NCBI GenBank assembly: GCA_000470535.1
Contig: CBRG010000099.1
Span: 1-57,964 of the forward strand
DNA: 57,964 nucleotides
Direction of reading: 5' to 3'
Origin: Streptomyces sp. AW19M42
GTDB taxonomy: Bacteria; Actinomycetota; Actinomycetes; Streptomycetales; Streptomycetaceae
Under the pieces are notes generated by a model, which saw only the letters and a program-made list of their open reading frames with translations, was not told where the DNA came from and ran no database searches. Below, piece after piece: positions 33,803 through 43,149 of this stretch; position 1 is the stretch's first letter, and every line of letters starts with the position of its first letter. The position numbers and the translations under genes are program-made.

Positions 33803-34886
33803 TTACCTGTCCGGGCGTACGACTCCGAGGATCTCCATCGATCCAGCCCCCGCGATCGTGACGTCGCGGCCGGGGCGCGGGGCGTGCACGATCGCGCCGT
33901 CGCCGATGTACATCCCGACGTGCGTGGCGTCGCTGAAGTAGATGACCAGGTCGCCGGGGCGCATGTCCTCGACGGCGATGTGCGGCAGCTGCCGCCACTG
34001 CTCCTGCGAGGTGCGCGGGATCGGCCGACCGGCCGCCGCCCACGCCTGCGACGTCAGCCCCGAGCAGTCGAACGACGCGGGGCCCTCGGCGCCCCACTTG
34101 TACGGCTTGCCGATCTGTGAGGTCGCGAAGGCCACCGCCTTCTTGCCGCTCGCGCTCGCCCCCCGGTTGATCTCCTTCAGCGCGCCGGAACTCAGCCAGG
34201 CCGTCTGCGACTTGTACTCCGCCTGCTGTTCGAGCTGAAGGAGCCGGGCCCGCTCCTTCTTCTCCAGCTGGGACTCCAGCTTCTTCGCCGCCGCGATCTG
34301 GGCGTTGATCTTCTTCTTGGCCTTGGCCTGCTTGACCCGACTGGCTTCGAGCTTGGTCCAGTTGGTGCTCGCGTCCTGGGTGTACGTCTCCAGGTCCTCC
34401 TGGGTCCTGTTCAGTTCACCCAGAACGCCCTTGGCGGCCTGCTGGCCCTGGTGGGCCCGGCTGATCCCGTCCAGGAAGAGCTGCGGGTCGCCGCTGAGCA
34501 TCAGCTGGGCGCCGGCCGGCAGTCCGGCGTTGCGGTACTGCTCCCGCGCCTGGGCACCCGCCCTGCTCTTCAGCTCGGCGATCTTCGCCTGGCCCTCGAC
34601 TATGGCCTGCGCCAGCTTGACGATCTCGCCCGACTGCTTCTTGGACCGCTCCTCGGCGAGGTTGTACGCGTCCGTCGCCGCGCCCGCCTTGCGGTAGAGG
34701 GCGTCGATCTCCGCGCGCACCTCTTCGAGGCTCTTCTTCCCGGACGCGCCGGACTGCCCGGCGTCCCCGGACCCCGTCGGCTGTTGCGGGGGGCGCGGGC
34801 GCGGCGAAGGCCTGGACCGGCGCGGCCAGTACGGCCAGCGCGCAGACCAGTGTGATCGCCGCGGCGGCACTGTGGCGTCGGTTCAC
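33803..34886 (-). CDS. Secreted NlpC/P60 endopeptidase, frameshift after the signal peptide
   Basis: The GTG at 34886 follows GGAGGGGGAGC and opens a perfect signal peptide (MNRRHSAAAAITLVCALAVL, AAPVQAFA). The mature protein continues in another frame from about 34787. It has a coiled coil with Lys/Glu-rich helices (SLEEVRAEIDALYRKAG on), then an NlpC/P60 domain with catalytic Cys in SFDCSGLTSQAW, His in DATHVGMYIGDG and HAP. One G too many in the run of six at 34788-34793 explains the break. The intact enzyme would cleave peptidoglycan stem peptides. The break may be real, or a homopolymer error. Confidence 0.85.
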
Positions 34887-35142
34887 GAGCTCCCCCTCCG
34901 GACAGACCCGAACGGATCTGATTTACCGTCAGTAACTTATGGCACCGACGAGATCGTGCCATGCCGTACCGAAAAGCAACAGAGGCTCACACATCTCCGG
35001 CCCATTCCGGTCGAGTCGCCGGTGCCGCAGTCGTGCTCCCCCTACCGCTCCCGGTATTTGGGACGAACGGTGCCCGGCCGACGTTCCCGCCCGGATCGGG
35101 GAGTTTCCCCGATCCGGGCGGGACGGCTGCTACCGCGGCGGA
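34887..35142. promoter_or_regulatory. Upstream region of the NlpC/P60 gene
   Basis: This 256-bp stretch separates the methyltransferase stop from the NlpC/P60 start and must carry the latter's promoter and any leader. Many streptomycete cell-wall hydrolase genes have c-di-AMP (ydaO) riboswitches here. I could not match its conserved blocks, so I do not claim one. Confidence 0.4.
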
Positions 35143-35919
35143 TCACCGTTCGGGCTTCAGCGCCGCCCAGTTCACCGTGACTTCGCCCTGCCGCCACCGC
35201 CGTACCCCGTCCGCCAGCGGCCAGTCGCCGGACAGTGCCCGTACCGCCGTGATCCACCGCTGCCGGGCGCCCAGCGAGGCGTACGGCGCCGCGGCGGCCC
35301 AGGCCCGGTCGAAGTCGCGCAGGAACGCGTGGACGGGCTCGCCCGGCACATTGCGGTGGATGAGCGCCTTGGGCAGCCGTTCCGCGAGGTCGGAGGGCCG
35401 GTCGAGGGAGCCGAGCCGGGTCGCGAACGTCACCGTGCGCGGGCCCTCCGGGCCGAGCCCCACCCACACGTGCCGGCGCCCGATCTCGTCGCAGGTGCCC
35501 TCCACCAGCAGCCCGCCCGGCGCGAGCCGCGCGCACAGGCGCTGCCAGACCGCGGCGACCTCGCCCTCGTCGTACTGGCGCAGCACGTTCGCCGCCCGGA
35601 TCAGCGCGGGCCGCTCGGGCAGCGGGATCTCGAAGCCGCCGTGCCGGAAGGCGAGCCCCTCGCGCTCGTACGGCTTCGCCGCGGCCACCCGCTCCGGGGA
35701 GATCTCGATGCCGACCACCGCGGTGCGCGGTGCGGCGCCGCGCAGCCGCTCCAGCAGCTCGACGGCGGTCCAGGGCGCGGCGCCGTACCCCAGGTCGACC
35801 GCGACGGGGGTGTCGGCGCGGCGCAGGGCGGGGCCGTGGGTGGCGGCGATCCAGCGGTCCATGCGGCGCAGCCGGTTCGGGTTGGTCGTCCCGCGGGTCG
35901 CGGTGCCGATGGGGCGCAT
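35143..35919 (-). CDS. Class I SAM-dependent methyltransferase-like protein
   Basis: The 258-residue protein has a Rossmann-like motif I VAVDLGYGAAPWTAVELLER (about 38-57), an acidic motif II VVGIEISPER and LIRAANVLRQYDEGEV further on. Asp-Leu-Gly-Tyr-Gly replaces the usual D-x-G-x-G-x-G loop, so cofactor binding is likely but not certain. The N-terminus MRPIGTATRGTTNPNRLRRM is Arg-rich. The ATG at 35919 is chosen; the frame further upstream is antisense to mshA. It is divergent from mshA. Confidence 0.8.
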   Translation of the reverse strand: MRPIGTATRGTTNPNRLRRMDRWIAATHGPALRRADTPVAVDLGYGAAPWTAVELLERLRGAAPRTAVVGIEISPERVAAAKPYEREGLAFRHGGFEIPLPERPALIRAANVLRQYDEGEVAAVWQRLCARLAPGGLLVEGTCDEIGRRHVWVGLGPEGPRTVTFATRLGSLDRPSDLAERLPKALIHRNVPGEPVHAFLRDFDRAWAAAAPYASLGARQRWITAVRALSGDWPLADGVRRWRQGEVTVNWAALKPER

Positions 35920-36123
35920 GGCACAGAGCGTAACGAGCGGCGCGGAGCGGATGGCGCAGTGGAGTCGTGGCGACGCGCCGGACACGTACCGTAATGATTT
36001 GGCAAAGCGGAAATGAAAAAAAGGATTCCACTGTTCCAGCCCATCGAAGGGACCGTGTGCCCCTTCGGTGCCATGCCTTGAACGAGTCGGTACCAGTGCC
36101 CTGAACGAGGAGGACCGGACGAC

Positions 36124-37488
36124 GTGAGCCAGTACGTCTCTCGGCTCGGCAGCAGCCGTGTCGCACCGCGTCTCAGGTTCCCCGCCGGTCTCTCCGGCTC
36201 CTTCCCGGGCGGCCACCGCAAGCCCCGCCGGATCGCGATGCTCTCCGTGCACACCTCCCCGCTGCACCAGCCGGGTACGGGCGACGCGGGCGGCATGAAC
36301 GTCTACATCGTGGAGCTGGCGGAGCGCCTCGCCGCGATCAACATCGAGGTCGAGATCTTCACCCGCTCCACCGCCGGCGCGCTGCCGCCCGCGGTCGAGC
36401 TGTCGCCCGGTGTGCTGGTCCGCCATGTCGACGCGGGGCCGTACGAGGGTCTGGCCAAGGAGGAGCTGCCCGCCCAGCTCTGCGCCTTCACCCACGGAGT
36501 GATGCAGGCGTGGGCCGGTCAGCGGCCGGGCTACTACGACCTGGTGCACTCCCACTACTGGCTCTCCGGCCATGTCGGCTGGCTCGCCGCCCAGCGCTGG
36601 GGCGTCCCGCTCGTCCACGCCATGCACACCATGGCCAAGGTCAAGAACGCGTCGCTCGCCGAGGGCGACACCCCCGAGCCCGCCGCCCGGGTCATCGGTG
36701 AGACGCAGATCGTCAGCGCGGCCGACCGGCTGATCGCGAACACCGCGGAGGAGGCGGACCAGCTCGTCCGCTTCTACGATGCCGCCCCGGACGCGGTCGC
36801 CGTCGTGCACCCCGGCGTGAACCTCGAACGCTTCCGCCCCGCCGACGGACGGGCCGCGGCGCGGGCCCGGCTGGGGCTGCCGCAGGACGCCCTGGTCCCG
36901 CTCTTCGCGGGCCGCATCCAGCCGCTGAAGGCCCCGGACGTGCTGCTGCGCGCGATCGCGGTCCTGCTGGACCGCGATCCCTCGCTGCGCTCACGCATCG
37001 TCGTACCGGTCGTCGGCGGCCCCAGCGGCAGCGGGCTCGCCAAGCCGGAGGGGCTCCAGAAGCTGGCGGCCCGGCTCGGCATCGCGGACGTCGTACGGTT
37101 CCAGCCGCCGGTCGGGCAGGACCAGCTCGCGGACTGGTTCCGGGCCGCGTCCGTGCTGGTCATGCCCTCGTACAGCGAGTCCTTCGGCCTGGTCGCCATC
37201 GAGGCCCAGGCGGCGGGTACCCCGGTCGTCGCGGCGGCCGTGGGCGGGCTGCCGGTGGCGGTACGGGACGGGGTGAGCGGCTTCCTGGTCCCCGGCCACG
37301 ACCCGGCGGCGTACGCGGAGGCGCTGGCACGCTTCGAGGACGCGCCGGAGCTGGTCACCCGGATGGGTGAGGCGGCCGCGGAGCACGCCCAGCGGTTCGG
37401 CTGGGACACGGCTGCGGCGGCGACGGCGGACGTGTACACGGAGGCGATGCAGGACCACCGCCGACGGGTGCGCTCGCGCCAGGTCTGA
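36124..37488 (+). CDS. mshA: MshA, D-inositol-3-phosphate glycosyltransferase (mycothiol)
   Basis: MshA transfers GlcNAc from UDP-GlcNAc to inositol-3-phosphate, the first step of mycothiol synthesis. The 454-residue GT4 enzyme shows the N-terminal loop [20 protein letters not shown] (UDP and acceptor site), [10 protein letters not shown], the sugar-nucleotide region [15 protein letters not shown] and the E-x7-E motif in [15 protein letters not shown]. The GTG at 36124 follows AGGAGGACC. It is followed by a YbjN-family gene, as in M. tuberculosis (Rv0486-Rv0487). Confidence 0.97.
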   Translation: MSQYVSRLGSSRVAPRLRFPAGLSGSFPGGHRKPRRIAMLSVHTSPLHQPGTGDAGGMNVYIVELAERLAAINIEVEIFTRSTAGALPPAVELSPGVLVRHVDAGPYEGLAKEELPAQLCAFTHGVMQAWAGQRPGYYDLVHSHYWLSGHVGWLAAQRWGVPLVHAMHTMAKVKNASLAEGDTPEPAARVIGETQIVSAADRLIANTAEEADQLVRFYDAAPDAVAVVHPGVNLERFRPADGRAAARARLGLPQDALVPLFAGRIQPLKAPDVLLRAIAVLLDRDPSLRSRIVVPVVGGPSGSGLAKPEGLQKLAARLGIADVVRFQPPVGQDQLADWFRAASVLVMPSYSESFGLVAIEAQAAGTPVVAAAVGGLPVAVRDGVSGFLVPGHDPAAYAEALARFEDAPELVTRMGEAAAEHAQRFGWDTAAAATADVYTEAMQDHRRRVRSRQV

Positions 37489-37543
37489 GGCGTGGGCCAC
37501 CGGCAGATGTGGTGCCGGCCCCGGGGCGACGTACGCTCGGATC

Positions 37544-38071
37544 ATGGCTGATGCACCCGAGGAAGCGGCGACGACCCAGGCCGAGCAGGCGGCGCAGGTC
37601 ATCGGGGCGACGCTCGACGACGCCGGGCTCGACTGGGAGAGCCCCGCGCCCGGCAGTTACGTCGTCACACTGCCCGGCACCCGCAAGCTCTCCACCACCT
37701 GCTCACTGCTGGTCGGCAAGCACTCGCTCTCCCTCAACGCCTTCGTCATCCGGCACCCCGACGAGAACGAGCCTGCGGTGCACCGCTGGCTGCTGGAGCG
37801 CAACCTCCGCCTCTTCGGAGTGAGTTACGCCGTCGACTCCCTCGGGGACATCTACCTCGTCGGCAAGCTGCCGCTCTCCGTGGTCACGGCCGATGAGCTG
37901 GACCGGCTGCTCGGTGTGGTGCTGGAGGCCGCCGACGGCGCCTTCAACCCGCTCCTGGAGCTCGGTTTCGCGAGCTCGATCCGCAAGGAGTACGAGTGGC
38001 GGGTGTCGCGCGGCGAGTCCACCCGAAACCTGGACGCGTTCACGCATCTGACTCAGCGCCCCACCGACTGA
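37544..38071 (+). CDS. YbjN-domain protein (Rv0487-like)
   Basis: The 175-residue protein matches the YbjN family, related to type III secretion chaperone folds (LSTTCSLLVGKHSLSLNAFV, HRWLLERNLRLFGVSYAVDS, DIYLVGKLPLSVVTADELDR). Its function is not settled. The gene lies 55 bases after mshA, the same order as in mycobacteria, and is probably part of the mshA transcript. Confidence 0.9.
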   Translation: MADAPEEAATTQAEQAAQVIGATLDDAGLDWESPAPGSYVVTLPGTRKLSTTCSLLVGKHSLSLNAFVIRHPDENEPAVHRWLLERNLRLFGVSYAVDSLGDIYLVGKLPLSVVTADELDRLLGVVLEAADGAFNPLLELGFASSIRKEYEWRVSRGESTRNLDAFTHLTQRPTD

Positions 38072-38205
38072 CAGCCACCAACTGAGCCCAGCCACGCGCT
38101 GATTCCCCGGTGCACGACTCTTTCGCCGCACCGGGGGCCCGTGGCATGCTCACCGCCGACGCGGACATGAACGTCGTTCACATCCATGAAAGGCGGATCG
38201 GGCTC

Positions 38206-39948
38206 ATGGCGACCATGGCGAACATGGGGAACATCAGCAGGCGTGGACTGCTCGGCAGCGCGGTGGCCGTCGCGGCAGCGGCGGCCACCGGAACGGCCGA
38301 CGGCGGGACGGCGTTCGCGGCGTCGGGCGACGGTACCGCGGCCACCGCGACGCGGGGCACGACCGGTGCCGGCGGCAGACCGCAGAACACCCCACTCTGG
38401 CGGGAGTTCACCGCAGCGCCCCTCACCCACCCGCAGATCCCGTTCATCGGCAGGGCCGGCTACCGGGGCGGCTCAGAGCTGCCCCACCGCACCGGCCACG
38501 GCTTCACCGCCAACGTCCTGCACTACGGCGCCGAGCCCGACAACTCCGCCGACGCCGCCCCCGCGATCAACCGTGCCATCGCCGCCGCCGGAGAGCGCGG
38601 CGGTGGCACGGTGCTCATACCCGCGGGCACCTACCGCATCGACGACATCATCCGCATCGGCCACAGCAACGTCGTCGTGCGCGGCGCGGGCAGCGGCCGC
38701 ACCAAGCTGTACGCGACCCGCAACCTCACCGAGCTGATCGGCGTCTACGGCAGCCGGTACGGCGGCGACAAGTCCAGCTGGTCCTGGGCGGGCGGCCTCA
38801 TCTGGCTCCGCCCCAAGGACCGTTGGACCTCCCTCACCGACGCGATCAAGGCGAAGGACTGGCCCTTCGAGGGCTGGACCGGCAACAGGCGTGACGCGTG
38901 GCAGACCCTGACCACCGTCGCTCCCGCCCGCCTCGGCGACCGTACGATCACCGTCGACGACGCCCGGAAGCTGAAGCGCGGCGCACTCGTCCTGCTCCGC
39001 CTCGCCGACGACTCCGCGCACACGCTCCTGGAGCACATGGCGGGCGGCGGCCCGGGCCCCGAGGCGTACTACTGGGACGACAAGACGAAGCTGACCTCGT
39101 ACGTCCCCTACGAATGGCCCGTCCGCGTCACCGCCGTGCACGGCCGCAGGGTCACCCTGGAACGCCCCCTCCCGCTCGACGTCCGCCCCGAGTGGGACCC
39201 CCGGCTCACCACCCTCGCCGCCCCGCTCACCGGCTCCGGCGTCGAGGGCCTCACGCTCGAAGCGGTCGAGACCCCGCAGTCGCAGCACCTGCTCGACAAG
39301 GGGCACAACGGCGTCGCGTTCCAGTGCGCGTACGACTGCTGGGCCGACGACATCACCGTCCGCCACGTCGACAACGGCTTCGGCCTCATCGGCGCCTCCG
39401 CCTGCACCCTGCGGCGTACGAGGGTCGCGGGGCGCGGCTCGCACCACCCGTACTACTGCCGTGAGGGCTCGCACGACAACCTGATCGAGGACTTCACCAT
39501 CGAGCAGCGCACCGTCCCCGCGCCCGCCGGGACCCAGCTGCACGGCATCAACGTCGAGGGCCTGTCCAGCTACAACGTCTGGTCGCGCGGCGTGATGGAG
39601 ATGGGCACGTTCGACTCGCACCGGGGCATGCCGTTCGCCAACGTCCGCACCGACATCACCGTGAACAACAACGGCCGGCACGGCGGCGACGCGAGCGCCG
39701 GACCCCTGTTCGGTGCCCGCTTCACCCACTGGAACATCCGGGTCACCAACGGCCGGGCCGGCCTGATGCGCATCGACGGCCTCGCGCCCTACAGCGCGAG
39801 CGTCGGGATCAGTGAGGTGACGGAGTTCGACCAGATCGACGTCCCCGACCTCACCGGCGACCTGCACACCCGACTGGAGGCGTACGGCACACCGGAGGCC
39901 GTCCGCCCGCAGAACCTGCACGACGCCCAACGGGCCCTGGGCCACTGA
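38206..39948 (+). CDS. Tat-exported right-handed beta-helix protein
   Basis: The 580-residue protein has a twin-arginine signal (NISRRGLLGSAVAVAAAAAT) and then a pectate-lyase-like parallel beta-helix. Its start FTANVLHYGAEPDNSADAAP with INRAIAAAGERGGGTVLIPA is the Pectate_lyase_3 pattern. Later repeated turns include NGFGLIGASACTLRRTRVAG. It is probably a secreted polysaccharide-active or carbohydrate-binding enzyme, but no known catalytic set is recognised. The ATG at 38206 is used, although 38215 would also serve. It interrupts the otherwise conserved mshA-ybjN-gpmA order. Confidence 0.82.
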   Translation: MATMANMGNISRRGLLGSAVAVAAAAATGTADGGTAFAASGDGTAATATRGTTGAGGRPQNTPLWREFTAAPLTHPQIPFIGRAGYRGGSELPHRTGHGFTANVLHYGAEPDNSADAAPAINRAIAAAGERGGGTVLIPAGTYRIDDIIRIGHSNVVVRGAGSGRTKLYATRNLTELIGVYGSRYGGDKSSWSWAGGLIWLRPKDRWTSLTDAIKAKDWPFEGWTGNRRDAWQTLTTVAPARLGDRTITVDDARKLKRGALVLLRLADDSAHTLLEHMAGGGPGPEAYYWDDKTKLTSYVPYEWPVRVTAVHGRRVTLERPLPLDVRPEWDPRLTTLAAPLTGSGVEGLTLEAVETPQSQHLLDKGHNGVAFQCAYDCWADDITVRHVDNGFGLIGASACTLRRTRVAGRGSHHPYYCREGSHDNLIEDFTIEQRTVPAPAGTQLHGINVEGLSSYNVWSRGVMEMGTFDSHRGMPFANVRTDITVNNNGRHGGDASAGPLFGARFTHWNIRVTNGRAGLMRIDGLAPYSASVGISEVTEFDQIDVPDLTGDLHTRLEAYGTPEAVRPQNLHDAQRALGH

Positions 39949-39976
39949 AGGACGGTGGCCGGCGCTGCGGCGGCCT

Positions 39977-40990
39977 TCAGGCCCGCAGCGTCGACTCCAC
40001 CTCACCCAGGGCCGCTTCGAGCCGGGGCGCCACCTCGTTCCACGTCCACTCCAGGTCCTCCCCGCTCGTGTCCCGGGGCACCGTCTCCACCAGCATGATC
40101 AGGTAGAGGTACGAGCGGTAGAGGGCGAGGCGCAGCCGCAGCGAGCCGTCGAACTCCACCGGCCCGCCCGGCGCCGACTCCCCGTACCCGGCCAGGAGAT
40201 CTTTGTCCTCCTCGACGTCCCCGAGAAGGGCGAGCGAGACGAAGTCGGCCGCCGGGTCGCCCCAGAACATCCGCTCCCCGTCGATGATCCCGCCGATCCG
40301 CCGCGCCCCCGGCTCCCCGGACACCAGGACGTTGCCCTGCCACAGGTCGAAGTGGACCAGGGCGGGACGCGTCACGTCGTCCAGTACGTACGAGGCGGCG
40401 GCGAGCAGCCCGCGTATGCCGGGGACCGTACGCGGCAGCCTCACCGCATAGGCCAGCGTGTCGTCCAGCACGGCGTCGGTCATCGTGGTGAACGCCCGCC
40501 GCCAGGTCGGCGCCAACGGACCGAGCGCCGCGGAGGGGTAGCCGAACCCGCCGGGCGCCGGGACGGTGTGCAGCCGGCCGACGGCCCGGCCGAGGTCCCG
40601 GCGCAACCGCTGCTCCTCGCCGTCGGCCATCGTGCCGGTGACCTCGTGCCAGGGCTGCCCGGGGCACGCCGTCATGACCACGAACGCGCCCCCGGGGGCG
40701 GCCGCGTCGAGCCCGCTGTGCACGACGCGGGGGACCGGGGTCTCCTCGGTCAGGCCGGCCGCCGCGTCGTAGAAGGTGACCTCGTTGACCAGCAGATCGC
40801 GCTCGTAACCGAGGTGCGCCCCGGCCTTCCCGGGCGGCGGTGTCTTCACCACCCACTCCCGGCCGTCGGTGAGCCGGACCCGGGTGACGGCGTTGTACGT
40901 GCCGCCGGTGAGCGGTTCGCACGAGGCGATCAGCTCCGACGGCACACCCACGGAACCGAGCACGGCGGACAGGACGGAATCGATCGGCAT
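39977..40990 (-). CDS. Aminoglycoside-phosphotransferase/fructosamine-kinase-like enzyme
   Basis: The 337-residue protein has the small-molecule kinase fold: glycine loop TGGTYNAVTRVRL, Lys in WVVKTPP, catalytic HFDLWQGNVL (H-x-D-x4-N) and the metal site IDGERMFWGDP. FWGDPAADFV is typical of the APH and fructosamine-kinase families. The substrate (a drug, sugar amine or choline-like compound) cannot be told. It is convergent with the beta-helix gene and not linked to a resistance cluster. Confidence 0.85.
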   Translation of the reverse strand: MPIDSVLSAVLGSVGVPSELIASCEPLTGGTYNAVTRVRLTDGREWVVKTPPPGKAGAHLGYERDLLVNEVTFYDAAAGLTEETPVPRVVHSGLDAAAPGGAFVVMTACPGQPWHEVTGTMADGEEQRLRRDLGRAVGRLHTVPAPGGFGYPSAALGPLAPTWRRAFTTMTDAVLDDTLAYAVRLPRTVPGIRGLLAAASYVLDDVTRPALVHFDLWQGNVLVSGEPGARRIGGIIDGERMFWGDPAADFVSLALLGDVEEDKDLLAGYGESAPGGPVEFDGSLRLRLALYRSYLYLIMLVETVPRDTSGEDLEWTWNEVAPRLEAALGEVESTLRA

Positions 40991-41237
40991 CAGCGGACCC
41001 CCTTGGGGTGGTCACCCGGGTACGTATCGCGGCCGGCCGGGGCGAAGGCCCAGCTCAGAGCGGGCTCGGAGTGATCACGACGTAGTCACGATCAGGGGCG
41101 ATGCCCGGCCTGACGGATTGCCAAACCACAGCGCGCTCGTAGAGTTGGCGCACCCCCACGATCTCCCCCCGGCCGTGCCGAACCCGGCGACGGCTGCCTT
41201 CGTGCGGGCGAAACGACTTGATACAGAAGGATGGGCC

Positions 41238-42017
41238 ATGCGACCCACTGCCATACGCCGGACCGCTGTTGCCGCCACCGTGATGTCCCTGGCCCTGCTC
41301 ACCGCGGCCTGCGGTTCGGACGCGGCGGACAAGGACGGCGGCGACAAGGGCAAGGCGGACGGGGCCTCGTCGGCCAAGCCCGCCGCCAGGACGCTGACCG
41401 CCGCCGAGTTGGAGAAGGCCTCGCTCGCCCAGGGCGACGTCAAGGGCCACAAGGTCTCCAAGGCCGGTCCCGCCGACGCCGTCTCCGCCGATGACGTGAC
41501 CGCGGACAAGGCCGCGTGCGATGTCTTCGGCGATGCCCTGATGGGCGCCAAGGCCGGTTCCCCCGCCGCGTCCACCCAGCGCAAGGTGATCAGCGAGCCG
41601 AAGAAGGGCGCCGACCAGGACAGCGCCGACCTCGACGAGGCGTTCGAGGCGGCCTTCGACATCACGACGACGCTCACCACGCTCTCCTCCTACGAGGGCA
41701 AGGGCGCCGAGGAGTCCCTGGCCGGCCTGCGGACGGCGGCGACCGGGTGCGCGTCCGGCTTCACGCTGACGGCGGCCGGATCGAAGCAGAAGATCCTCAA
41801 GATCGCGGAGGAGCAGGTCAAGGGCGGCGAGGACGCCGCCGGCTGGACGGTGACCATCGAGTCGGACGGCGACCGGACGACGATGAAGCTCGTACAGGTC
41901 CGACAGGGCGCCACAGTCGCCTCGTTCACCGCGCTCAACCTGGCCTCGGCCGCCTCCGGCGACAGCTTCGAGATGCCGGCCGCCGTGATCGACGCCCAGG
42001 TCGCCAAGCTGGCCTGA
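41238..42017 (+). CDS. Lipoprotein of unknown function
   Basis: The 259-residue protein has a type II signal peptide (AATVMSLALLTAACGSD) with lipobox Leu-Thr-Ala-Ala-Cys, so Cys25 would be lipidated. A Lys/Asp/Ala-rich linker is followed by a roughly 190-residue domain with two cysteines (ACDVFGDAL and TGCASGFTLTAAG). Actinobacterial lipoproteins of this shape are often annotated only as hypothetical. The ATG at 41238 is preferred because upstream in-frame codons give no signal sequence. Confidence 0.85.
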   Translation: MRPTAIRRTAVAATVMSLALLTAACGSDAADKDGGDKGKADGASSAKPAARTLTAAELEKASLAQGDVKGHKVSKAGPADAVSADDVTADKAACDVFGDALMGAKAGSPAASTQRKVISEPKKGADQDSADLDEAFEAAFDITTTLTTLSSYEGKGAEESLAGLRTAATGCASGFTLTAAGSKQKILKIAEEQVKGGEDAAGWTVTIESDGDRTTMKLVQVRQGATVASFTALNLASAASGDSFEMPAAVIDAQVAKLA

Positions 42018-42057
42018 CCACCGGTCAGGGCGGGTTCCGGCCCCCGGCCGTCCCCGG

Positions 42058-42300
42058 TCAGGGCAGCGGGACGAGCCGCACCACGGTGACGGTCAGCACC
42101 GATCCTGAGACGTAATAGAGCACGATCGCCCCGGCGACGGTGGCCTCACGGCGGTCGTGCTCCTCCTTGACGGCGGACGACCCGTGCCCGTACGGCTCGC
42201 ACCCCAGGGAACGCGCCATCTGGTCCCGGAAGGTGTCGCCGTCCCGCATCTTGGCCAGGGTGTCATCGGCAGGTGGCGCATAGGAGATCCGGAAGCTCAA
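42058..42300 (-). CDS. Toxin of a type II toxin-antitoxin pair (RelE/ParE-like)
   Basis: The 80-residue protein has the compact RelE/ParE layout, with YAPPADDTLAKMRDGDTFRD as helices and then VAGAIVLYYVSGSVLTVTVV as the closing beta-strands. The classic basic active-site residues are not clear, so the toxin role rests on fold pattern and operon form. The start is a TTG at 42300 inside the antitoxin stop (TTGA overlap), which implies coupled translation. Confidence 0.65.
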   Translation of the reverse strand: MSFRISYAPPADDTLAKMRDGDTFRDQMARSLGCEPYGHGSSAVKEEHDRREATVAGAIVLYYVSGSVLTVTVVRLVPLP

Positions 42301-42545
42301 GCGACGCTCCGCCTCTCGGCCTCGTCCCGCGCCAGCCGGTCCAGAATCCGCTCGGCCTCCGGATCGGGCACGGCCTCCAGCATCCAGTGCCGCATCACGG
42401 CCTGGATCTCGTGCACCCCGGCCCCGTTGATGGCACCATCGAACTCCTCGCGTCTCGCCGCGGGCAGGGCGGCGCGGATGGCCGGGATGCTGTTGGGCAC
42501 CTCGACCTCGGCACCGCCGACAAACGTCTTCAGGGGCTCACCCAT
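42297..42545 (-). CDS. DUF6247-type antitoxin-like protein
   Basis: The 82-residue protein, MGEPLKTFVGGAEVEVPNSI onward, has IRAALPAARREEFDGAINGA and a C-terminal helix ending ARDEAERRSVA. Proteins of this group (DUF6247 in current naming) usually precede a small RelE-like gene in Streptomyces, as here. It would be the antitoxin, first in the operon. DNA binding or toxin neutralisation is not shown by sequence. Confidence 0.65.
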   Translation of the reverse strand: MGEPLKTFVGGAEVEVPNSIPAIRAALPAARREEFDGAINGAGVHEIQAVMRHWMLEAVPDPEAERILDRLARDEAERRSVA

Positions 42546-43149
42546 AGCCGCTCTCCCGATCTCCCCGCATGCGCCACAGGGTACGACGACGAGTACGGGC
42601 CGTCACCTCCGTCCGCTCCACCACCGGGACTTGGCGGCCCGTGCGGCGGCGCCCGCTGATCGTGCGGGTCGCCTTCGGCGGTAGCCGCCGCCTCGGGGAG
42701 GTCCACCGTGCAGGAGGCGCGCTCGACGCGTCGGCTCCGCGACGGGCCGGTCACCGCGAGAGCCTGGGGCGCGACGCGATCAAGTCGCGCCGTTCGCGGC
42801 GGGTGAGGGCGCGAGTTGCCAAGGCCCACGGCGTCAGTTCCCTGCGCATCGCGGTAAGACAGTGTGGAGCTCCGGCACCCGGCGAGCGCAGCCAGGATGG
42901 CGCTGACTCCGGTGATCAGTGCGATCTTGGCGGACGTGTCCACAAGTCCGTCCCCTCGTTCCAGGAGGCACTTCCCGGCCGAACAAGGATCATCGCGGCG
43001 AAACCCCATGGCGTCGAGACGGTTCCAGGACTTTGAGGGGTCCCCGCTGTCCCAGGGAGCCCAGCGCTGAATCCCCAGGACATGGGACGGACCTGGGGGT
43101 TGGGGGTACGGTGCAGCCACGTTTGAGCGTTGTGTGCGGGGGAGGGGCC
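42546..43149. other. Gene-poor region with weak coding remnants
   Basis: No convincing gene is seen in these 600 bases. On the minus strand from about 42952 a frame starts VDTSAKIALITGVSAILAAL, like the membrane-anchor start of small streptomycete proteins. It then loses any pattern, and another frame shortly after reads MRRELTPWALATRALTRRER. This might be one frameshifted small gene. I do not call it. Confidence 0.4.

Noticed and set aside
34923..34935. TTACCGTCAGTAA as a TetR-type operator
   Set aside because: The arms are only four bases and there is no supporting context.
34887..35142. c-di-AMP (ydaO) riboswitch before the NlpC/P60 gene
   Set aside because: Expected from other streptomycete wall-hydrolase genes, but the conserved sequence blocks could not be found.
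42530..43120. 196-residue minus-strand frame upstream of the antitoxin
   Set aside because: Only a short piece (VDTSAKIALITGVSAILAAL) looks coding; the rest has no pattern and the frame appears broken, so no gene is called.
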